This document shows, piece by piece, positions 9,078 to 17,785 of a DNA stretch of 64,000 nucleotides (positions are counted from its first letter, which is position 1; the number at the start of each line of letters is the position of its first letter). A model generated the notes under the pieces. The model searched no databases and was not told where the DNA came from. It saw only the letters and a program-made list of their open reading frames with translations. The position numbers and the translations under genes were made by a program. Origin of the DNA: Chitinophagales bacterium. GTDB taxonomy: Bacteria > Bacteroidota > Bacteroidia > Chitinophagales > UBA10324. The DNA lies in assembly GCA_019694975.1 (NCBI GenBank), contig JAIBAY010000002.1:509252-573251 (forward strand), in the 5' to 3' direction.

Positions 9078-9107
9078 TTTGATTTCCGGCCAGAAAGTAT
9101 ATCTTTG
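9078..9107 (+). promoter_or_regulatory. Promoter of rplU-rpmA
   Basis: TTTG at 9078-9081, an 18-base spacer, then TATCTTTG at 9100-9107, a full match to the Bacteroidota consensus. The rplU ATG follows 27 bases later. Confidence 0.7.
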
Positions 9108-9134
9108 CAGCCCTTAATCTAAATTTTATCATTC

Positions 9135-9434
9135 ATGTACGCTATAGTAGCAATTGCCGGGCAGCAGTTCAAGGTTGAAGCAGGCAATGAGATCTTTGTT
9201 CACCGTTTGCAGGGTAATGCCGGCGACAAGGTTGAATTTGACAAGGTGCTTGTTCAGTTTTCTGAAGGTGGTATTGTAAAGAATGTAGCTGCGCCAAAAG
9301 TAACGGCCACCATTATTGATCATCTTAAAGGCGAAAAGGTAATTGCCTTCAAGAAGAAACGACGGAAGGGTTACAAGCGTAAAGTAGGTCACCGCCAGGC
9401 ATTTACGAAGATTAAGATTGATGCAATTGCATAA
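9135..9434 (+). CDS. rplU: 50S ribosomal protein L21
   Basis: 99 residues with the typical L21 start (MYAIVAIAGQQFKVEAG) and the basic RNA-binding C-terminal part (FKKKRRKGYKRKVGHRQ). It binds 23S rRNA in the large subunit. Length is close to the usual 100-105 residues. It is followed 44 bases later by rpmA, the conserved L21-L27 pair, under the promoter at 9078-9107. Confidence 0.97.
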   Translation: MYAIVAIAGQQFKVEAGNEIFVHRLQGNAGDKVEFDKVLVQFSEGGIVKNVAAPKVTATIIDHLKGEKVIAFKKKRRKGYKRKVGHRQAFTKIKIDAIA

Positions 9435-9478
9435 TTAAAAACTCAGATTAAAGATTCAATCCAGAAAACTGATTAATC

Positions 9479-9751
9479 ATGGCACATAAGAAAGGTGAAG
9501 GCAGTTCTAAAAACGGTCGCGATTCACATGCGCAGCGACTTGGTGTTAAAATATTTGGTGGCCAGACAGCCATTCCCGGAAATATCATCGTACGTCAGCG
9601 TGGTACCAAATTCTGGCCGGGTAAAGGTGTTGATATGGGAAAAGACCATACCATTTTTGCCAAGGTGGAAGGTATTGTTGAATTCCGCAGGAAGCGCAAT
9701 GAACGGAATTACATCAGTGTAATACCAGCAGCGGCAAATCCATCCAACTAA
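9479..9751 (+). CDS. rpmA: 50S ribosomal protein L27
   Basis: 90 residues, starting [20 protein letters not shown] and continuing with LGVKIFGGQ and the [15 protein letters not shown] segment that define L27. The N-terminal tail reaches the peptidyl transferase centre. There is no cleavable N-terminal extension of the Firmicutes kind. It is co-transcribed with rplU and closed by the terminator at 9773-9799. Confidence 0.97.
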   Translation: MAHKKGEGSSKNGRDSHAQRLGVKIFGGQTAIPGNIIVRQRGTKFWPGKGVDMGKDHTIFAKVEGIVEFRRKRNERNYISVIPAAANPSN

Positions 9752-9772
9752 CCATCAACACTACCCCTTTTG

Positions 9773-9799
9773 AAAGCTCCGCCATGGAGCTTTTTTTTT
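9773..9799 (+). terminator. Rho-independent terminator of rplU-rpmA
   Basis: Stem AAAGCTCC (9773-9780) and GGAGCTTT around the loop GCCAT, followed by a run of T. It lies 21 bases after the rpmA stop. Confidence 0.85.
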
Positions 9800-9803
9800 G
9801 CCC

Positions 9804-11525
9804 CTACCCGGTTGCAAAACCGGCCAGGTGATCTTCCAGCGACCAGTTTAACTTCCTGTGTTGCTGAAACTGCAGCACATATTTTCTCTCGCTCCCCTTT
9901 CCTTTCAAAGTGATCAATTGCCGGAAGTCCTTTTTATCCTTTTCATTCCAGCCATGCAATGAAGATGAAAGCATTAACAACAGCATGGAAAAATTCTTAA
10001 GACTTTCAGCCATAGAAGGAAGACTATAATCTGCGGTTTTAAGGTGCAGAAACTTTCGGCTGAACATCAATGCTTCTTGCTCTGCCTGCTGCCGGTTGCC
10101 GGCAAAACGGTCATGAATCATCCTGGTGATGGCCTCACTCACCAGCAAAACATCAATGCTGTTATTGTCCTTACCATCCAGTATCAATTCTTTGTTGGAT
10201 CCGGAAAGCTTCTTCAGTACTGATAGCGGAGTGCGGTAATTTCTATCTGCTCTGATTTTTTCATATTCCGCATGTGCAGTTCCTTTCAATCCATCTTCCA
10301 CCGGTACAAAGCCCATCCGGTAATAGAACCAGAATGCCCCTGATTTTAATCCTTCCATATTCCTGTATCCGATCTGATATGGTTCGATAACAAACCTGTT
10401 CACGCGATAATGCTGAGCATAAAGGCGCATAAGCTGCAAGAAAAGAAACGCTGATTCGCCACCGCGAAACGCTGATAAAACATTGATACCGATTTTACAT
10501 TGGCGTTGAAAGATCCATCCACCGCCATAAGCAACCGGCAACCGGTTCTTAAACAGCATATACCCGATATAAGTATCGAAGGGAAGCCGCCTGTTGGCTG
10601 TCATGGGATACAACGCAATGGCAATCCCTTTCCCCATCTCAAAGTACGAGACTTCCGGTGTTTCCGCATAAGTGGAAGGATCTGTTTCGCGATGCAGCAT
10701 GGCCAGTATCCCGCGCGACACAGTCACCAGGTGATCCTTTTCCGCTATTGAAATTGGTTTTGCGGCAGGAACAGGCATCCGGATAATTGCTGAAGCTGCA
10801 TGTTCCTTCCGGAACTCCGACTTTTGAAAATAAATCTTCGCGGGCAATGAACGGGCATATGTCCGGGAAGGCGAATCATGATCGGTTTGCCAGGTAATGT
10901 ATAGCTTCAAGCCATGAAAGAGATAGTCACGAAATGCAGGCTTGAGGTCATTTTGCTGAAATAATGTAACAAGCCAATGTAAATCAGTTTCCTGCTTTGC
11001 ACCTTTTGCATACTGAATCAGCTTATTGAAAAGATATTCCTTCTTTTCCATCGACTCGCGTTCGGAAGCAGGTAACAGCAGCAATAATATCTCTCTGACC
11101 GTTTCCTTTTCACCTGCGAATTCAAAGATGCTTACCTGCGAAGGAAACCGATCGGCTAACCAGGCAGTCAGGTCAAGACTGAAGGCAACATGCACCGTTG
11201 AACAGGCAATGCCGGTTCCGCTCAGTTGCTTTTGCTTTCTCTGATTGGTACCATCAAAAATGCTTTGCACAATACCTGCAATCCTGTCCAGCTCATCAGC
11301 AGCCAAATGAAGCAATTGCCTGTTTTCAGGATATGCGAGCAGGAAGAGCATGCAATCATGATAAGCAATCAGGACATTCACATCTACAATATGCCTCGCA
11401 GCAAATTGATTCAACAACTCCAGTTTCCTTTCGGTCCATGATGCACCATAGCGGTTACTGCAAGTGCGCAATGCTTTCACTTCATCTATGCCCAGCGGCT
11501 CCGCTGACATTGCTTGTTTATTCAT
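9804..11525 (-). CDS. Large unknown protein with a GNAT-like segment
   Basis: 573 residues from the ATG at 11525; the in-frame codon two positions upstream is GTG. I do not recognise the full-length family. The middle (about 335-430) has the look of an N-acyltransferase fold: a strand ending YGGGWIFQRQ, then INVLSAFRGGESAFLFLQLMRLYAQH (acetyl-CoA-loop-like), IEPYQIGYRNMEGLKSGAFWFYYRMGF, which is the kind of end seen in GNAT domains. The flanks are helical, Leu- and Lys-rich, and lack signal peptide or membrane segments, so it should be cytoplasmic. It converges with rpmA, with only a terminator between them. Substrate and role are unknown. Confidence 0.7.
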   Translation of the reverse strand: MNKQAMSAEPLGIDEVKALRTCSNRYGASWTERKLELLNQFAARHIVDVNVLIAYHDCMLFLLAYPENRQLLHLAADELDRIAGIVQSIFDGTNQRKQKQLSGTGIACSTVHVAFSLDLTAWLADRFPSQVSIFEFAGEKETVREILLLLLPASERESMEKKEYLFNKLIQYAKGAKQETDLHWLVTLFQQNDLKPAFRDYLFHGLKLYITWQTDHDSPSRTYARSLPAKIYFQKSEFRKEHAASAIIRMPVPAAKPISIAEKDHLVTVSRGILAMLHRETDPSTYAETPEVSYFEMGKGIAIALYPMTANRRLPFDTYIGYMLFKNRLPVAYGGGWIFQRQCKIGINVLSAFRGGESAFLFLQLMRLYAQHYRVNRFVIEPYQIGYRNMEGLKSGAFWFYYRMGFVPVEDGLKGTAHAEYEKIRADRNYRTPLSVLKKLSGSNKELILDGKDNNSIDVLLVSEAITRMIHDRFAGNRQQAEQEALMFSRKFLHLKTADYSLPSMAESLKNFSMLLLMLSSSLHGWNEKDKKDFRQLITLKGKGSERKYVLQFQQHRKLNWSLEDHLAGFATG

Positions 11526-11749
11526 CGGCACTTTCGAGGTAATTAAAGGTCATTTTTCAAACACTGCAACTTACAAAATACAACCTTGCTAAATAAAATC
11601 CAGTCATTTGGATCATCATGATCGACGTGATCAGAATGGATGTATTCGCTATGATGCCTCATCAATCATACTATCTGACAAGCATTCATAACTATTGCGG
11701 TACTAAAGGAAAGAAAATGTTCCGATGGTAAAAAGACGGGCTCTCCCAA

Positions 11750-12865
11750 TTATATCTTCAACTGCAACTGTGCAACAAACATGGTATTATTTTTCTGCAG
11801 GCCGGGAATTTCCACCGCGAATGAAGTGTGAATTACGTTCATCTGCAACCGAACATCATTATCGGGCATGAAAATAAAACCAATGCCACCGGTTATGGTA
11901 TTAAACTGATCCTGATCATTGGAATCCAATGGATCGGTGTGTTCAAATTTGCCCCCGATCTCAAAAGTCTGCAGGCCGGGTTTATCAATACGATAGCGTA
12001 AGAGTGCCTGTCCGAAGTAACCATTCATCACAAAATCACTCATCTGCTTGTTGGAATCAGCATCGCTGCTGTACTTCAGGTTGTTATTGCCACTGATATA
12101 TTCACCCTCGAGTATTAGCTTGATGTTGTCACCGAATGACTGCTGCAGGCTGACATCCGCTCCGGCCGCTCCGGCTGACACACCCTTTTCAATAGTATTC
12201 AACTGTGCATTTATGCCAAGCCGAAGACTGGGCACGGGGAAAAACTCCACACGGCCCACATAGTCTTTTCCATAATTGAGGTCGTAATTAACAGCGCGAT
12301 CACTGCCATTAAAAATGCCAGCGTAATAATTAAGCGGTGTGGATTTCTTCAGGAAGGTTCCGAATACCATCAGGCCCGGATTGTAGGAGCTGTAATAGTT
12401 ATTTACGAACAACCGGCTTGTTGGCCCACGGTCAATCATACGCAAATCTTCATGGCTGTTTAATTCATCCAGTTCAAACGGCTCCTTAAACTGCCCGCCA
12501 CGAACCGAAAGCTGATCAGCATACCTGTATTCAAAATAAGCCAGCTCTATTACTTTGCCAAGGGTGGCACCGGTAGATTTCAGCTCGGGTAACTGCACAC
12601 GCACCACACCTGACCATCGATCATTAATTTTAATGTCAGCACGCAACTCCACCCGTCTTAACCGGAAATTGGAGATAACAGGATCCGGTGTAATCTTGCC
12701 CTGAGCATCAACACTGTCGGTGAGCGATGCTTCGTATCTTGCCTGCACGAGCGCCTTCATCTTAATCGTCGGGTTAAATGAAGTTTGGGCAGTGCCGGGT
12801 GCTGATTGAGCAAAAGAGAGTGTTGTTACTGTGAGTGCAAGCAGGGTGAGGCAGCATTTTTTCAT
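11750..12865 (-). CDS. OprO/OprP-type (phosphate-selective-porin-like) outer-membrane protein
   Basis: 371 residues with a signal peptide (about 1-19, MKKCCLTLLAL...SFA). The mature part has alternating amphipathic strands with porin signatures: NFRLRRVELRADIKINDRW, the GQFKEPFELDELNS motif at about 122-135, and repeated short turns rich in Asn and Asp. It resembles the phosphate-selective porin O/P family, beta-barrels that pass small anions such as phosphate or polyphosphate. Bacteroidota members are often annotated so without proof, and no pho regulatory gene lies next to it. It stands alone. A TACATTTG box lies about 33 bases upstream of the ATG. Confidence 0.82.
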   Translation of the reverse strand: MKKCCLTLLALTVTTLSFAQSAPGTAQTSFNPTIKMKALVQARYEASLTDSVDAQGKITPDPVISNFRLRRVELRADIKINDRWSGVVRVQLPELKSTGATLGKVIELAYFEYRYADQLSVRGGQFKEPFELDELNSHEDLRMIDRGPTSRLFVNNYYSSYNPGLMVFGTFLKKSTPLNYYAGIFNGSDRAVNYDLNYGKDYVGRVEFFPVPSLRLGINAQLNTIEKGVSAGAAGADVSLQQSFGDNIKLILEGEYISGNNNLKYSSDADSNKQMSDFVMNGYFGQALLRYRIDKPGLQTFEIGGKFEHTDPLDSNDQDQFNTITGGIGFIFMPDNDVRLQMNVIHTSFAVEIPGLQKNNTMFVAQLQLKI

Positions 12866-12897
12866 AGAAAATGTTTTAACAAATTATTAAGTCAGCA

Positions 12898-12905
12898 CAA
12901 ATGTA
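12898..12905 (-). promoter_or_regulatory. Probable -7 box of the porin gene
   Basis: Minus-strand TACATTTG fits TAnnTTTG and lies 32 bases before the porin ATG. No TTG is seen at the usual distance upstream, so the call rests on the -7 box alone. Confidence 0.35.
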
Positions 12906-13250
12906 TAGTTAAGGTTTGCGTCCTTATATTAACAAATGATTAATAGAATGTGAACAAAACATTAATCGTTTCGCTGCCAAACCGAAAAAGGTCATTGGAT
13001 TGAATCAAAGCGACGTTTTTCAACTCAAAACTCTTAACAAAGGATTCAACTACAGTGGCAAAGATTGGTGATGCAGCTAGCCTAGCTGATTATTCCGTGT
13101 AAGTCTGTCTAATAAAAGCATATTTGAACTGCCTCATGCGTGCGTTCCAAATAATTTCATGAAGGCTGCCAATGTCAGCTATCAGACTTATCGGTCTATA
13201 TGATAACCTGCGAAGGCAACATAACCATGGCATTTTACCTTGATTGTTAG
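12906..13250. other. Intergenic region between porin and mrp
   Basis: About 345 bp between two divergent genes. No coding potential worth reporting; a small palindrome-like CAGCTAGCCTAGCTG occurs near 13074-13088. TACCTTCG at 13251-13258 may be the -7 box of mrp. Confidence 0.35.
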
Positions 13251-13276
13251 TACCTTCGCCACTGTAAAATTCTACG

Positions 13277-14389
13277 ATGCCAATCACCAGAGAACAGGTG
13301 CTGAAAGCCCTCAGTTACGTTGATGATCCCGATCTAGGAAAGGATTTGGTAACACTTCAGATGATCAGAGATATTGAGATAACGGGTAATAACGTATCCT
13401 TCACGGTGATGCTGACCACGCCAGCCTGCCCAATGAAGGATGCGATACAAAAAGCCTGTATCAACGCAATTCATCATCTTGTGGATAAGGAGGCAGCAGT
13501 GCAGGTTACGATGAAATCTGATGTAACATCGCATCGCAAAGACAATGGCACCATGTTGCCCGGTGTAAAAAACATCATTGCCGTAGCGTCCGGAAAAGGT
13601 GGTGTAGGCAAGTCGACTGTAGCTGTAAACCTGGCGATTGGGCTTGCAGAGAATGGCGCGGCAGTTGGGCTGATTGATGCCGATATCTACGGGCCTTCCA
13701 TTCCGCTGATGCTCGATATAAAAGGACAGCGTCCGGATGTAAAAGAGATAGGCACAAAGCAGGTCATGATACCCATTGAAAAATATGGTATCAAAGCATT
13801 ATCAATTGGCTTACTGGTTGATGAAAAACAAGCTGTGGTCTGGCGCGGGCCGATGGTTTCCTCTGCTTTAAGGCAATTTGTTACAGATTGTGATTGGGGT
13901 GAACTTGATTACCTCGTAATCGATCTTCCTCCCGGAACAGGTGACATTCATCTCACGCTGGTACAGACCGTACCGGTAACAGGAGCTATTATCGTTACCA
14001 CGCCGCAGGACGTTTCGCTGGCAGATGCAAAGAAAGCGATGGGCATGTTCGCTATTCATCCCATCAATGTTCCCATCCTCGGCGTTGTGGAAAATATGTC
14101 CTACTTTGTACCTGAGGGTACAGATGCCGGCCTGCAGGAAAACAAACATTATATTTTCGGGAAAGGGGGTGGAAGCAGGTTGTCGGAAGAGTACAATGTT
14201 CCATTACTGGCTGAAATCCCAATTGTTCAGCGGATCAGGGAAGGCGGTGACGAGGGGAAGCCTGCGGTGCTGAGTAATGACAAAATATGTGTTCCGGTAT
14301 TCCGTGAACTCGCACAAAAAGTGGCGCAGCAGGTGGCTATCAGGAATGCCAGTCTTGCTTCCACTAAGTTGGTGGAAGTAGTATCATAG
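13277..14389 (+). CDS. apbC: Mrp/ApbC-type iron-sulfur cluster carrier ATPase
   Basis: 370 residues. Residues 1-80 form a MIP18/DUF59-type domain. A deviant Walker A follows at 106-114 (GKGGVGKST), with the DADIYGPSIP switch region and DLPPGTGD. These define the Mrp/Nbp35 family of P-loop ATPases that carry Fe-S clusters to apo-proteins in the cytoplasm. The CxxC pair that usually follows ENMS in E. coli-type proteins is absent here; the region reads ENMSYFVPEGTDAG with no cysteines, which may be the Bacteroidota pattern but leaves the cluster site unclear. The NifU-domain gene follows 50 bases later and is probably co-transcribed, consistent with a joint job in cluster delivery. Confidence 0.9.
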   Translation: MPITREQVLKALSYVDDPDLGKDLVTLQMIRDIEITGNNVSFTVMLTTPACPMKDAIQKACINAIHHLVDKEAAVQVTMKSDVTSHRKDNGTMLPGVKNIIAVASGKGGVGKSTVAVNLAIGLAENGAAVGLIDADIYGPSIPLMLDIKGQRPDVKEIGTKQVMIPIEKYGIKALSIGLLVDEKQAVVWRGPMVSSALRQFVTDCDWGELDYLVIDLPPGTGDIHLTLVQTVPVTGAIIVTTPQDVSLADAKKAMGMFAIHPINVPILGVVENMSYFVPEGTDAGLQENKHYIFGKGGGSRLSEEYNVPLLAEIPIVQRIREGGDEGKPAVLSNDKICVPVFRELAQKVAQQVAIRNASLASTKLVEVVS

Positions 14390-14439
14390 AAAGCAAAGGA
14401 AAATTAATTCAAAATTTATTGCATCCTAAAAGCACACCA

Positions 14440-14688
14440 ATGGCGGTAAAAAAGAAGCATATTCACTTGTTACGCCGTGTGGAAGAATCACTGAACACCA
14501 TCCGTCCCTACCTGGTAACAGACGGTGGTAATATTGAAGTGGTTGAACTGACAGATGACATGGTATTAAAACTAAAGCTGTTGGGCAATTGTGAAGATTG
14601 CCCGATGAGCGAAATGACTATGACGGCAGGTGTGGAAGAAACCATTAAAAGGTCGGTTCCGGAGATTGTTCGTGTGGAAGCCATCTGA
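14440..14688 (+). CDS. NifU C-terminal-domain (Nfu-like) iron-sulfur scaffold protein
   Basis: 82 residues from the ATG at 14440; a TTG 21 bases upstream is also in frame but adds only unconserved residues. The domain has LNTIRPYLVTDGGNIEVVEL and the conserved Cys51-x-x-Cys54 (GNCEDCPMSEMT), which in Nfu proteins binds a bridging [4Fe-4S] cluster between two monomers. It probably hands clusters to targets. It directly follows mrp, the most common neighbour in Bacteroidota. No N-terminal IscU-like or A-type domain is present. Confidence 0.92.
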   Translation: MAVKKKHIHLLRRVEESLNTIRPYLVTDGGNIEVVELTDDMVLKLKLLGNCEDCPMSEMTMTAGVEETIKRSVPEIVRVEAI

Positions 14689-14873
14689 AGGTTGCAAATG
14701 CTATCACTTTTCATGGTGTCATCCGGCCGGCAGTAACAGATCGAATATAGCAAGGCGGGATTAGCAGATATGGAAATGGAATACTTAGTAATGTCCCGTT
14801 TTTTAAGAAACTTCCGGTAACGGTTTCTGTTCGGCAAACATCAATACTTTTAACATATCAAACCTGCACTTCT

Positions 14874-15692
14874 TTGACACGTAAAGATCTTGTTGAGCTT
14901 ATCAGGAAAAAGCGATCCTTTCTATGCGTCGGCCTCGATACGGATATTGAAAAAATTCCTCCACACCTGCTGCACCTTCCTGATCCTGTTTTTGAATTCA
15001 ACAGGAGAATTATTGATGCAACCAATGACTTATGCGTTGCTTATAAAATTAATACTGCCTTCTATGAGTCATCCGGCGTGAAAGGCTGGCAAAGCATGAA
15101 GAAAACATGGGAATATATTCCCAAAAACATTTTTACGATTGCTGATGCAAAAAGAGGTGATATTGGCAATACTTCGGCCATGTATGCGCGTGCATTCTTT
15201 GATAAAAATCATTCGGGGTTCGGCTATGATGCATTAACCGTATCACCTTACATGGGCGAAGATTCCGTTTTGCCCTTTCTTCAATATCAGCATAAATGGG
15301 TAATCGTACTGGCACTGACCTCCAACAAAGGCAGCAATGATTTCCAGCAACGGCAAACTGATGGCGAAAAACTGTATGAGGCGGTGATCAGGAAAACAAA
15401 GCAATGGGGCCATCCGGATAATACGATGCTTGTAGTCGGAGCAACACATCCTGATGTATTTGCACATATCCGCAAACTGGTACCGGATCATTTTCTACTT
15501 GTGCCGGGTGTTGGAGCGCAGGGCGGAGATCTGCAGCAGATTGCAGCGCACGGGATGAACAATGAATGCGGCCTGTTGGTAAACGTATCCAGAAATATCA
15601 TTTATGCAGACACCACCGAAGACTTTGCGGGTGCGGCCAGGAATGAAGCGTTGCAATACCAGGCAACAATGTCAGCTTTGTTAAGCGTATAG
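14874..15692 (+). CDS. pyrF: Orotidine 5'-phosphate decarboxylase
   Basis: 272 residues of the longer PyrF subfamily. The active-site tract is [20 protein letters not shown], with the lysine at 93 and aspartates at 91 and 96, and [11 protein letters not shown] near the C-terminus is the phosphate-binding end of the TIM barrel. It converts OMP to UMP, the last step of pyrimidine synthesis. The only start that fits the family N-terminus ([20 protein letters not shown]) is a TTG at 14874; I see no in-frame ATG nearby. No pyr genes are adjacent. Confidence 0.93.
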   Translation: MTRKDLVELIRKKRSFLCVGLDTDIEKIPPHLLHLPDPVFEFNRRIIDATNDLCVAYKINTAFYESSGVKGWQSMKKTWEYIPKNIFTIADAKRGDIGNTSAMYARAFFDKNHSGFGYDALTVSPYMGEDSVLPFLQYQHKWVIVLALTSNKGSNDFQQRQTDGEKLYEAVIRKTKQWGHPDNTMLVVGATHPDVFAHIRKLVPDHFLLVPGVGAQGGDLQQIAAHGMNNECGLLVNVSRNIIYADTTEDFAGAARNEALQYQATMSALLSV

Positions 15693-15946
15693 CATGAAAA
15701 TTATTTTTCAATGGCTGAGGATACCCGTTTAACAAACGATCTGCCTCGATCCACAGCTGAAGGACTTTCTGCCTGTATGACTATTTATTGCGATGTCAAA
15801 CAAGCAAAGATTAATCGTTTCTGCTCAGTTGTCTTCCCTGTCGGCATCAACCGTTTAGCCTGAACTGCTGAAATAATTGGGGATTCGCCCGGTAATATTT
15901 AAGCGGATTTCAGTATACTTACAGTATATATTATAATCATATTCTT

Positions 15947-17266
15947 ATGACTGAAAAGTTTCTTCATTATTTATGGAGAATGAAGCTCCTGCAACACAAT
16001 TCCCTTCAAACCACCGATGGCGAAAAGATTTTCATCATCCATGCCGGCGAATACAATACCGATGCAGGGCCTGATTTTTTACAGGCTAAAATCAGGATCG
16101 GTGACACCCTCTGGGCAGGCAATGTTGAGATTCATGTACGCGCCTCCGACTGGAATTTACACAGGCATCAGCAAGACAAGGCATATGATAATATTGTGCT
16201 GCATGCAGTGTATGAACAGGATATGCCTATTGCCCGGGAAGATGGTTCCGTTATACCCTGCCTTGAACTAAAAGATCATGTAGATGTATCCATCTATTCG
16301 CAGTACCAGGCTTTGATGCTTAGCACCACAAGCATACCCTGCGCACAGCAACTGCATAATGTTCCACCCATTATTATCAGCCAATGGCTGCACCGTTTAC
16401 TGATAGAAAGAATGGAAGAAAAAACACTGCCTGTTCTTCATGAATTGCAGGAGAACCAGCGAAACTGGGAAGAGACTTTTTACCGATTCCTGGCTATGGC
16501 CTTTGGCAACAGCGTAAATTCAGCGCCTTTTTACCTGCTTGCCCGTTCGCTTCCTGTTAAGGTATTGGCAAAACACAAGAATAATCTCTTTCAGCTGGAA
16601 GCGCTGTTGTTTGGCACAGCAGGCTTCCTCGGTGAAACATACGCTGATGACTATCCAAATGAATTGAAAAAGGAATTTAGCTTCCTGCGTATGAAATATG
16701 GCTTGCAACCATTAAAACATCATACCTGGAAATTCCTGAGACTCAGGCCGGCAAACTTCCCCTCCCTGCGCATTGCACAGTTTGCTCAACTCATTCATAA
16801 ATCATCACATTTGTTTTCACAGCTGCTAACGATCACCGGTACAGATAACTTCATCGCCTGCTTTGAAACGGCTGCATCATCTTACTGGAACGATCATTAC
16901 CGGTTTGATAAAAAATCAGTAATGCATAAAAAGGCGATGGGCAGGTCGTCTATTGAATCGCTTACTATCAACACAGTCGTTCCTTTCCTGTTTATCTATG
17001 GGAAATTCAGGGATGAGCATCAATACTGTGACCGCGCCCTGCTGCTCCTGGATGACCTCCGGCCGGAAAAGAATAAGGTATCAGCACACTGGGCAGCATT
17101 GGGTATCCATGCCCGGTCAGCCTATGAATCGCAGGCATTGCTTCAACTTCATACAAACTACTGCAGGCAATTCAGATGTCTTGAATGCAGCATTGGCCAC
17201 CGGATATTGAATCATGGCCTGACAAGCCTTACATCTGCTGAAAACAAACTCCCAAAAACTTCTTGA
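15947..17266 (+). CDS. DUF2851 family protein
   Basis: 439 residues with the hallmark N-terminal part of DUF2851: FLHYLWRMKLLQ, then GEYNTDAGPDFLQAKIRIG and WAGNVEIHVRASDW (about 30-70). The family is widespread in Bacteroidota and has no proven function; the acidic and histidine residues in the N-terminal segment suggest a nuclease- or metal-binding fold, but that is inference. No signal peptide or membrane segment. A C-terminal CxxC-like pair (FRCLECSIG) is visible near residue 417. ATG at 15947. The gene ends 31 bases before pspC. Confidence 0.85.
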   Translation: MTEKFLHYLWRMKLLQHNSLQTTDGEKIFIIHAGEYNTDAGPDFLQAKIRIGDTLWAGNVEIHVRASDWNLHRHQQDKAYDNIVLHAVYEQDMPIAREDGSVIPCLELKDHVDVSIYSQYQALMLSTTSIPCAQQLHNVPPIIISQWLHRLLIERMEEKTLPVLHELQENQRNWEETFYRFLAMAFGNSVNSAPFYLLARSLPVKVLAKHKNNLFQLEALLFGTAGFLGETYADDYPNELKKEFSFLRMKYGLQPLKHHTWKFLRLRPANFPSLRIAQFAQLIHKSSHLFSQLLTITGTDNFIACFETAASSYWNDHYRFDKKSVMHKKAMGRSSIESLTINTVVPFLFIYGKFRDEHQYCDRALLLLDDLRPEKNKVSAHWAALGIHARSAYESQALLQLHTNYCRQFRCLECSIGHRILNHGLTSLTSAENKLPKTS

Positions 17267-17293
17267 CAAGTATTATAAAAGAATCTATTTTTG
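17263..17293 (+). promoter_or_regulatory. Promoter of the PspC-domain gene
   Basis: TTG at 17263-17265, overlapping the DUF2851 stop, 20 bases, then TATTTTTG at 17286-17293. The ATG comes only four bases after the -7 box, so the transcript would have almost no leader. Confidence 0.55.
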
Positions 17294-17297
17294 CCAC

Positions 17298-17513
17298 ATG
17301 AACCGGATAAAATATTTTGTGGAAGGGCGAATTTTCGGTGTCTGCAGTTACCTCGGCGATAAACTGGGCATTGCCTCATCCTACATCAGGCTTTTCTTTA
17401 TCTATACTTCATTTATCAGTATCAGCTCACCGGTCATCATCTACCTGATTCTTGCCTTCTGGATTAACCTGAAAAAATATATTTCAGGTAAGAAGAATCC
17501 TGTTTGGGAATAA
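17298..17513 (+). CDS. PspC-domain small membrane protein
   Basis: 71 residues that form a single PspC domain: basic N-terminus, GRIFGVCSYLGDKLGI, and one hydrophobic segment at about 30-55 that spans the inner membrane. In enteric bacteria PspC senses envelope stress; the small stand-alone Bacteroidota forms are uncharacterised. It has its own strong promoter whose -7 box ends four bases before the ATG. The gene follows DUF2851 but need not share its transcript. Confidence 0.85.
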   Translation: MNRIKYFVEGRIFGVCSYLGDKLGIASSYIRLFFIYTSFISISSPVIIYLILAFWINLKKYISGKKNPVWE

Positions 17514-17722
17514 GCGGTTTATGCTGCAGCATATTACACGTGTGATTTAATTCACCTGGCGTATTTTTCCGGATACACCGCCATTATACCGGCTTTTCAA
17601 TTTCGCTGTTAATACTAGCACGCATCTCATACTTACAACCTGAACAAGAAGGATGTGCATCATCAGGAGCATGAAAGTCACCCTTCAATGCATTATAAAT
17701 TCAATTTTACAGCCCGGCAATA

Positions 17723-17755
17723 AAAAGCCGCACCATCCTTTGATGATGCGGCTTT
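17723..17755 (-). terminator. Terminator of the 1950-residue adhesin gene
   Basis: Minus-strand stem AAAGCCGCATCATC with GATGGTGCGGCTTT around a short loop, followed by a T-rich stretch. It starts about 30 bases after the stop at 17786. Confidence 0.7.
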
Positions 17756-17785
17756 CATTGCACTCATTTGGACTTAAAACTGGTA

